DNA of 28,201 nt from Chromera velia (Eukaryota; Sar; Chromeraceae). The stretch lies in contig JAHBMJ010000365.1 of NCBI GenBank assembly GCA_018398765.1, forward strand, positions 1-28,201, read 5' to 3'. The notes under the pieces were generated by a model. It made no database searches. It was given only the letters and a program-made list of their open reading frames with translations, and was not told the origin of the DNA. Shown here piece after piece: positions 21,970-28,201 of the stretch. The translations under genes were made by a program, and so were the position numbers. Numbering within the stretch: position 1 is the first letter of the stretch; the number at the start of each line of letters is the position of its first letter.

Positions 21970-22515
21970 CGTGCGTGCGTCCGCACAGGAGTGTATAAGT
22001 CCCCGCCTGATGACCGTTGTACATGTTTGGCTTGTCATACCGGACTGCAGTTCGGAACGGGAAAAATCACCGGAAACTTTGCCGAGGCCAAATTCTGTTT
22101 CGGTGAGCCAAATAACTGTTTGCTTAGTACCCACATATACATACACACATCTCTATGAGCACATGCAAAAAGGTAGACTGACAAGGGAAGATCGACCATG
22201 CAGAAGAGATCCTCGACAGAGAGCCACCCGGAGATGGTGAAGTGGTTCAGTAGTGTTTGACTTTGAAGAGGCAGAGAGTTGCACGGGAGTGGATGTGGTT
22301 CAACGTTCGCTTGTTCTTTCAAGTTCCCTGACAAGCAAATCGAATGATCCGAATGCTGACACTCTCAAAAGTCTGAAAGATGAAGAGTCTTCGAAGTGGT
22401 TGAGAGTCGCCAAGGGCTCTTCTGAAAGATGTATGCATCGTTTTCGCGTGAATCGACAGAGAGGACATGTGCGTTCTCTCTCCATCTTCACTCGTTTCCT
22501 CTTTTTTTCTTTTTT

Positions 22516-22547
<32 letters not shown>

Positions 22548-22710
22548 TTCTTTCTTTCTTTCTTTCTTTCTTTTCTTTCTTTCACGATTTGATGATCTTC
22601 GTTTCACAATTGTGTGTGTGGTCTGATTGCAGGAAACAGTGACGAGTTCTGTCTGGACTCGCAGAGATTTGGAATGGTCAAGAAGGAATCCGACAAGATT
22701 TTCTGGGTGA

Positions 22711-22745
<35 letters not shown>

Positions 22746-25700
22746 TAAGCGAGTGGGTGAGCCAGTCAGTGAGTGAGTGAGTGAGTGGGTGAGCGAGTGA
22801 GTGGGCGAGCAAGTGAGTGAGTGACTGAGTGAGGGAGGTGGGAGGTGGAAGAAAGAAGATGGATCAGCTTGAACTCGTCTCCTTTTCACATTCACATGTC
22901 TTCCCTTCACCAATCACGTGAGTTTTCTACATGTGCTCTTTGTACGAGTCTGTGTGCCCTCCTTTGACCAAAAACCCGACGCATGCCCTTCCATTATTCA
23001 TTCAACTGATGTCTGTCTGCCTGCCTGAATGCAGTCGATCAAGTTCGAAGGCATTTTGGGACTTGCCTTCAAGTCGATGTCCTCCAACGGTAGGTTCAGA
23101 TGATCCTGCTGTCTCTGCCAGGAGGGTGTGCAAGAATTGCTTCCGACACGGCCTTGTAATTAAGGCCGCTGTTTGCATGCGACACGGTCTTGTGAATCAC
23201 CCCCCTGAGAGCTCTGGAAGTGCAAAAGTCGTTCTTTCACTTTCTGCTACGTCTCCCCTTTCTTATCTAATGGATTGGTTTCTTTTTTCATGATGCAGGG
23301 TTCATCCCCGTGTTCGACAACATGATGGACAAACAACGGTTCCCCCACAACGAGTTCTCCTTCTATTTCTCCAGACTTCCAGAACAGAAGAGCGCCATCT
23401 TCTTTGGAGGAGTGGATCCGAGGTATGTCTCTCAAACTCCTTTTGGAAGTCCTTTTGGAGAAAAACGAAAAGCTGAAATCCATTTTGATTTTTTCGGGAT
23501 GGACCCATAGTCCTCGTGCAGCTATGCTCTTTCGCCCTCACCTTTTTTCCCGCCAGCTGAGCTTGCATCGAGAGAGAGCGCACGCAGATCCTAACAGGCC
23601 ACCAAGCAGATCAATTTGTATGAATCTCTTATCTTTAAGATGGGAGGGGACGATAACTGCTCTCTGCTTTGCAAAGGAACGTTCTGAGCTGTCCACCTAT
23701 TTTCGTTCTTGCGTCTTGCCTGCTAACACAACCTCGTCTGATTTGCGTCTGCATGCGTCCAATTTCTCCTACTTTTTTACATGTAAATACAGCTTTTCTG
23801 CACGCCTATGTGGGTTCATGGTCGTTTCTCTGTTCCTGACGTCCGTCCCCCGGCAGATACTACCACGGGGACTTTACTTTGTTCAATGTGATGAAATTTG
23901 ACTTCACAACAGAGGCAGAGGGGGGGGGCAAAAGGGTGTGGAAGGGATCCGAACACTACTGGCAGGTCCAGTGCGACGAAATCTTCTTTCGGTCAGTTGG
24001 CCGGTGAAAGGGGAGAGAGACAGAGACATGCGGTGAGTGCATTCTCCTCGTCGCAGTACTGATAATGTTCTCGCCCCTTGTTTCTACTGCCCGGTGGCTA
24101 GATGCGTTTCAGTGTCTGAATGGAATGCTCTTATGGAGTGTCGATATCACAAAGCCCGGGGTTCAGGATCTCTTGGACACATGAGTGCAAGCCGCTACAC
24201 GACTGTTGAAGAGACGTTCTTAAACAGCACGGCTGCATGCATCCATACATGTCCCATGTCATTATCCTTTAGTCTTCTACCTACAATTTTTGGAATTTCC
24301 CTTTCTATCTGTATGTCTGTTCAGGTACAAGTCAGGCAAGACCTCTCGGCTTGTCGGAACGACCTCTGTGATCTTCGACACCGGTCTGTTCTGTTCTGCT
24401 CGGTTCTGTTCTGTTCTGTGATGTCTTTTTGTCATCTGTTCCATCCATCTACCATTCAGGCAATGTGTCTCTCCACCTCTTATGGCTCAAGCCTCCCTCG
24501 TGTGCCTGCCTCCCGTTCTCTGATGAAAGGCTGTGCCCTTTGTTCTTCGAGAGTCTTCACAGAAGAATAAAACGCCCTGCGTGTTGCTCTTTCACCCATT
24601 TCTTGTGTTGATCTAGATCTTTCAAGTCTCTTCTAGCCTGCCTCTCTATTCTCCCCCTTCCCCTTCCCCCCCCCTTGTGATGGATGATGCAGGAACGTCT
24701 TTCAACACAGTACCGTCAGAGTACCATGAAAGGTGGATGGAGAACGTTCCCAGAGAGGTGATGACGTCGGACTACGACAGCCTCCCGGATATCTGCTATG
24801 TCTTTGTAAGTCTGTCTTTTGTTTTTCAAACTCAATGACTAGATTTGAACTTTCTTGCTCTTATCTTTGCTCCTGTTTTGGATCTACAATGTTTTGAAGA
24901 GGTGTCAATTTGAGAACAGTTTCATTCATAGATGTATGCATTGAAAATATACAAAGAATTGCAAAGGCTTCCATCTCTCCTCCCTAGAATGGATTTTATT
25001 TGAAAGAAACGACGAAACCAGCGTATTGCCTTTTTCACCGTCCAGGCCCGTACTTGCCTCTTCCTCTGCGTTTCGTCCCCTTGAACTTTGTAATTGCTTT
25101 GTCCCCCTTTTTCTCCCTTCTCTCAATCCTGAATCGATTTGTCTTTGCAGTCCTCCCTTCAAGAAGGCGTGGATGGACAGACGGAGTGCCTCACTCCTGA
25201 GCAGTACATCGTGGGGGTCAGTCAGTCAGTCAGGCAGGCAGGCAGGCAGTCAGTCAGTCAGGCAGTCAGGCAGTCAGGCAGTCAGTCAGTCAGTCAGTCA
25301 GTCAAGCAGGCAGGCAGGCAGGCAGGCAGTCAGGCAGGCAGGGAGGCAGGCAGGCAGGCAGTCAGTCAGGCAGGCAAGGTGTGAGAGGCTCGTAGAGGAC
25401 ACTCCGGCTTCACGGTTTGGCTCTGCGGCCTGTCCTTTCACTTGCACGTGACTGCTCTGAGACTTTTCGTTCCGTCCTGCTGTCAGAGAGTCTCAAGCGG
25501 AATTCAACGTTTTTACTCATGCAATGGGCCCCTCCTTCATTCGCATTTCAATCAATTCTCCAACTTTCTTCGCACAACACATGACTGCAGAAAGTGCGGA
25601 GGTCTGACGGAGAGACCTACTACGAGACGGGTGTGATGAGACTGGACGTCCCTGCTCCCTTCGGCCCGTCGTTCATTTTGGGTCCGTTCTTTGGAAGGTG

Positions 25701-26777
25701 TCACTTCTTTCCGGGGAGACACATTTTTCTGCACTTTCGCAGTGTAATGAGTGAAAAATCGAGTAAAACATCAGTGGCGATCGATGATCAGGGTTGAAGA
25801 ATTTTTTCCGATGAGAGCACAAAGAAAGCAAGCAGACTCAGAAAAAAAGAAGGAAGAAGAGGAAGAAACCCAGTCGGTCCGTTCTGAACGTCACACAAAT
25901 TTGAGGGAGAGAGCCAACCACGTCCGAATTGACAAAGGAGAATGGAAATTTCAAACTTTCATCAAAGTCGTCATTACCTGATGCACTCTTGGTCTTCGAA
26001 AGAAATCCAGCACCTCTCTGTGTGTTCTCTCTCCCACCCCGCCCCCCTCTCTGTGTGTGCGTGTGTGTGTCTGTGTCTCCGTGTGTATGGTTTGGACAGG
26101 TGACGTGTTCATGCGCCACTACTACACGCTTTTTCGACGAGAGATCCCGGGGGAGAGACCTCCGCAGGTTCGTCCTTTCAAATCGAATACGCAGTATCGC
26201 GGTTGTTGCCAAGGAAAGAAACACACAGATTGAGAAATAAAAAAACGGACAGAAGTGTCTATAGAGATAGTTTGATCGATGAACGAACACAAAGGGAAGA
26301 AAGAGGGGGGTTGACAGTACGATATAGACAAAAGGCCAGTTTCGTTGCGCTTTTCGGAATGAATCTGTCCTGGGCTCATCAAAGCTCTGAGACGACAGTG
26401 AGTGCGCATGGCTGATTCTCTGAGACTATCTCGCCTTCTCCATTCCTTTGAGTGCATGTGCGCAGATTGGAATCGCCCAAGCGAAACTTCGCGTCAATGT
26501 GGCCGACGCTGCGGTGTTTGCCCAAAGGAGTCAGATTCCGAGACTGGACAACGAGATCTCCTCGACTTTCCCGGAACTCTCAAATCACCATCTGTCCAAC
26601 TCTCCGCCCAGTCCTGCGCGATCGCTCACAGAGCTCTCTCAACAGACACAGCAGCTGCAGGAGAATGGAGGAGAACCGTCGGACGCTTTTAGAGCGGGAG
26701 GAACTCCCCTGCTGGGGCAACCCACGCGTAACGCGGCCATCCGTGCCCGGGACCAGCCTCCTCCTACTTCATGGTAG
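19358..26777 (+). CDS. Pepsin-family (A1) aspartic protease, 17 exons
   Basis: Exons: 19358-19489, 19607-19824, 20239-20392, 20916-21007, 21362-21436, 21664-21721, 22051-22102, 22633-22706, 23035-23089, 23299-23422, 23857-23991, 24325-24383, 24693-24805, 25151-25216, 25591-25681, 26100-26167, 26466-26777. All junctions keep frame, giving about 625 residues. A signal peptide (MRVFGFLSAATAGGLFCFSEA) and a long charged pro-segment (about 45-160) precede the mature start, ADYHDNQYVGMV. Catalytic aspartates lie in VIFDTGST (D195) and VIFDTGTS (D408). NVWVIS, GILGLAF, YHGDFTLFNV, YWQVQCDEI and FILGDVFMRHYYTLF are all family landmarks. The flap reads SFGTG (F244), where Tyr75 is usual in pepsin. A roughly 90-residue Gln/Pro-rich tail follows IGIAQAKLR, without a membrane segment. 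The product should act in the secretory pathway or endolysosomal compartments; the substrate is unknown. Intron 3 contains an assembly gap. Confidence 0.93.
20524..20533. repeat. Poly-C tract bordering an assembly gap
   Basis: A run of C immediately precedes the unknown bases, and (CT)n (20702-20713) follows. The gap therefore probably spans a low-complexity C/CT tract. Confidence 0.85.
20534..20701. other. Assembly gap (168 unknown bases)
   Basis: All bases are N. It falls inside intron 3 of the aspartic protease gene (20393-20915). The flanking exons join in frame without it, so a missing coding exon is not required but cannot be excluded. Frames crossing it are not meaningful. Confidence 0.98.
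21799..21970. repeat. (TG)n - (TC)n - (TG)n compound microsatellite
   Basis: TG (21799-21833), TC/TTTC/TCTG (21850-21928) and TG (21930-21966) arrays fill much of intron 6 of the protease gene, sense TG and TC throughout. The true exon 7 acceptor is the CTGCAG at 22045-22050, which puts SFGTG in frame. Confidence 0.95.
22500..22583. repeat. (TTTC)n tract
   Basis: Nearly pure CTTT/TTTC repeat in intron 7 of the protease gene, about 50 bases before the exon 8 acceptor. The sense strand is pyrimidine. Confidence 0.96.
22707..22832. repeat. (GTGA)n / (TG)n array starting at a splice donor
   Basis: The intron opens directly after exon 8 (ends 22706) with GTGAGTGAGTGTG. A (TG)n run follows, then many GTGA/GAGT units to about 22832. 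The repeat unit contains the donor motif GTGAGT many times. Confidence 0.95.
24384..24420. repeat. (TTCTG)n pentanucleotide repeat
   Basis: About six TTCTG-like units start within two bases of the exon 12 donor (GTCTGT at 24384) in the protease gene. Confidence 0.9.
25217..25379. repeat. (CAGT)n / (CAGG)n array starting at a splice donor
   Basis: Directly after exon 14 (ends 25216) the intron begins GTCAGTCAGTCAGTCAGG and continues as mixed CAGT and CAGG units for about 160 bases. Each pair of CAGT units recreates the donor GTCAGT. Confidence 0.96.
26046..26089. repeat. Short (TG)n-rich stretch
   Basis: CTCTGTGTGTGCGTGTGTG-type sequence lies just upstream of the exon 16 acceptor (GACAG, 26095-26099) of the protease gene. 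Confidence 0.8.
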
Positions 26778-27044
26778 CAAGTTGCCTCATCGAAGCGCGT
26801 GCAGCCTCAATGATGGTTCATTCTTGTGTAGTGCTTGTGGAGGAGAGTGCCGGAGAGAAGCGAAGCCCTTCTGCCTTTCTCTTTCCTTGAAGTATACAGT
26901 CATTGCAGACAGAAACGGAGAGAGGGTTTCTCATTGGGTCGAGGGAGGAGAAAGGTCTTCACCAGAGGGGTTGCAGAGAGGTACATGCAGCACGCATGTG
27001 CACTTGTCAGGATGGAGGCTCTTCAACAGGGATGTTTTCGGGTA
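26778..27044. other. 3' flank of the protease gene
   Basis: Ordinary composition, without a recognisable exon after the stop at 26775-26777. It is probably 3' UTR. Open frames crossing it show no motifs. Confidence 0.4.
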
Positions 27045-27325
27045 ATACATTCTGCTCAGTTAAATCGCAACAAAACAGTTCATTTATGTTTGTTTTTTCT
27101 ATAAAAAATATTTATTTTTTTGGTAGTACTTCAATATACCCTATATCATTAAATTTAGTCTTATACTAGAGCTAGTTATAGAGCTATAAACACTGTCAGT
27201 TTGAACGTCTATGCAACTCTTTATAGTTTATAAGAAATCGATCTGCAAAGTTTGATAAAAATTAGTAATTTGTTTAATATGATTCGTTTGCGGAACAGGC
27301 TAGACCTGTGCGAGACGGCCAAGAA

Positions 27326-27357
27326 AGTTTGATGCGTCTAGGCGCTTTTCCTGGAAG
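27326..27357 (-). repeat. Dispersed 32-base element, copy 2 (inverted)
   Basis: The reverse complement matches 15065-15096 at 27 of 32 bases. On the + strand it lies beside TGGAAGCCGC, which can fold back on GGCGCTTTTCC imperfectly. Confidence 0.7.
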
Positions 27358-27520
27358 CCGCATGTCTATAGCCGCATGCACGTGAGACATTCGGCATATT
27401 AGGGCGGGAGACCAATCCTCAAGACACTAGTCCAGACATTAATCCCGCTTTCCTAAATTAAATTTCTGATTAATCCTAATCCTAATTTAACTTTCCAAAT
27501 CACTTAATTTAGTTTACTAT

Positions 27521-27615
27521 TCTAAATTACTTTAAATTACTCTAAATTGGTTTAAATTACTAAGCTAAAGTACTCTAAATTACTTTAAAATTAAAAATTG
27601 CTCATCTAAATTACT
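27521..27615. repeat. 10-base periodic TAAATTACT array
   Basis: Four consecutive decamers (27521-27560) read (T/C)-C/T-TAAATTAC-like, one with GG in place of AC. Degenerate copies at about the same spacing follow to about 27615. The phasing of A/T tracts by 10 bases is that expected of bent DNA. Confidence 0.75.
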
Positions 27616-27672
27616 ACTCAAATTTCTAGTCAAATTTGCAAGGTAGCCTGTTTGGTGGCCTTCAATTCTATA

Positions 27673-28201
27673 TCACTGCAGAGACGCAGGTATGGCCCCG
27701 AGAGTCTGTCCCTGACCCAGAGTCTGCCGACTGTCCCTGACAGTGTCCCCCCACTTCATGGGCAATCCAAACATCTCACATACTCTAGTCGCCTCTGACA
27801 GTGGGACCATCACAGTCCCGTTAGGAAAGTGCGGGTGATTGTCCATCATCACGGCGGGATCGTCGTCCTGCGAGAAGAGGCATCGCTGACAGCGACCGCT
27901 GATCACCCACTCACGGAGGCGAGAGAAGATTTCGTCCTCCCCCCTAACCAGACGAACAAAATTGTATCCCTTGCCCGGAAAGGCTTTGCGACAAGTGGGA
28001 CAACAGTTCTCCCTTTTCAACCACTCAGTAGCGCAACTCTGGTGAAAGACGTGCGAGCAGGGGAGGGCGAATGCCGTTGAGTCCGGTAGGGTCACTTCGA
28101 GGCAAATGGCGCATGTACTGAAGTCCCCAACCAGACCTTCTGCAAGCCTCCGGAAATCCACCTTTCCGTCACCCGCACAAGCAGGTTTGGAAAGATCCAG
28201 A
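27673..28201 (-). CDS. RING-H2 (C3H2C3) zinc-finger protein, 5' end beyond window
   Basis: A minus-strand frame stays open to the window edge at 28201 and ends at the stop at 27673-27675, so about 175 residues are visible and the N-terminus is missing. The RING reads CAIC-x14-CSHVFHQSC-x10-CPTC, i.e. C-x2-C-x14-C-x-H-x2-H-x2-C-x10-C-x2-C, a complete RING-H2. That predicts an E3 ubiquitin ligase activity with an E2 partner (family knowledge). Downstream lies a Cys pair (GRCQRC), then an acidic patch and a Gly/Gln-rich end; no membrane segment is visible in this part. The frame begins upstream of any ATG, and an acceptor just beyond the RING cannot be ruled out. It converges on the protease gene. 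Confidence 0.85.
   Translation of the reverse strand, partial: LDLSKPACAGDGKVDFRRLAEGLVGDFSTCAICLEVTLPDSTAFALPCSHVFHQSCATEWLKRENCCPTCRKAFPGKGYNFVRLVRGEDEIFSRLREWVISGRCQRCLFSQDDDPAVMMDNHPHFPNGTVMVPLSEATRVCEMFGLPMKWGDTVRDSRQTLGQGQTLGAIPASLQ

Larger units (their letters stand above)
27045..27672. other. AT-rich block C in a convergent intergenic gap
   Basis: An abrupt AT-rich block lies between the protease gene and the minus-strand RING gene. It contains the inverted copy of the 32-base element (27326-27357) in a less AT-rich island (about 27290-27425). It then has a decamer-periodic TAAATTACT array (27521-27615). No open frame or RNA gene is recognised. Confidence 0.6.

Noticed and set aside
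21131-22240. 369-codon + strand open frame
   Set aside because: It crosses two protease exons in the wrong frame plus intronic TG/TC repeats. The correct frame there gives NVWVIS and SFGTG.
25217-25379. CRISPR-like array
   Set aside because: It is a tetranucleotide CAGT/CAGG repeat without spacers, inside a eukaryotic intron.
25691-25699. Donor after LGPFFGR for protease exon 15
   Set aside because: It gives a stop at the next exon. The donor at 25682 (FIL-G) restores FILGDVF.

Overview
The window reads as nuclear DNA of an intron-rich microbial eukaryote. Six protein genes can be assembled from short exons separated by GT...AG introns, and most introns carry simple-sequence repeats. The mix suggests an alveolate: a kinase with a protist-type architecture, a heavily inserted actin-capping subunit, a pepsin-type protease with a long pro-segment, and a possible bipartite targeting leader. 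A chromerid alga such as Chromera velia is my best guess, but this is inference from style and not from a database match.

Layout. (1) 648-4109, +: Ser/Thr kinase, 4 exons. (2) 6577-11030, -: F-actin-capping protein (CapZ) alpha subunit, 9 exons. (3) 11708-14687, +: PDCD2/PDCD2L/Tsr4-type protein, 4 exons. (4) 15729-18664, -: divergent flavoprotein-monooxygenase-like protein with a signal peptide, about 7 exons, one junction unresolved. (5) 19358-26777, +: pepsin-family (A1) aspartic protease, 17 exons, with a 168-base assembly gap in intron 3. (6) 27673-28201, -: RING-H2 protein, running off the right edge. The genes alternate strictly + - + - + -. The two head-to-head gaps (677 and 693 bases) are probably shared promoters. 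Each of the three tail-to-tail gaps contains a conspicuous AT-rich block, unlike anything else in the window.

The genes are not an operon or an evident pathway. They are housekeeping functions (actin capping, 40S ribosome assembly chaperoning, ubiquitin ligation) beside signalling, redox-like and secretory-protease genes. The most unusual signals are structural: (a) 5' splice sites that favour a pyrimidine at intron position +3 (GTCAGT, GTCCGT, GTCTGT); (b) tandem arrays made of the splice-donor motif and starting exactly at the exon edge; (c) AT-rich blocks confined to convergent gaps, two of them sharing an inverted 32-base element; (d) a kinase and a flavoprotein-like protein that have each lost signature residues.

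Exon boundaries were derived by hand from reading frame, splice sites and family motifs. They are strongest for CapZ alpha, PDCD2 and the protease, where every junction keeps frame and most rebuild a family motif.
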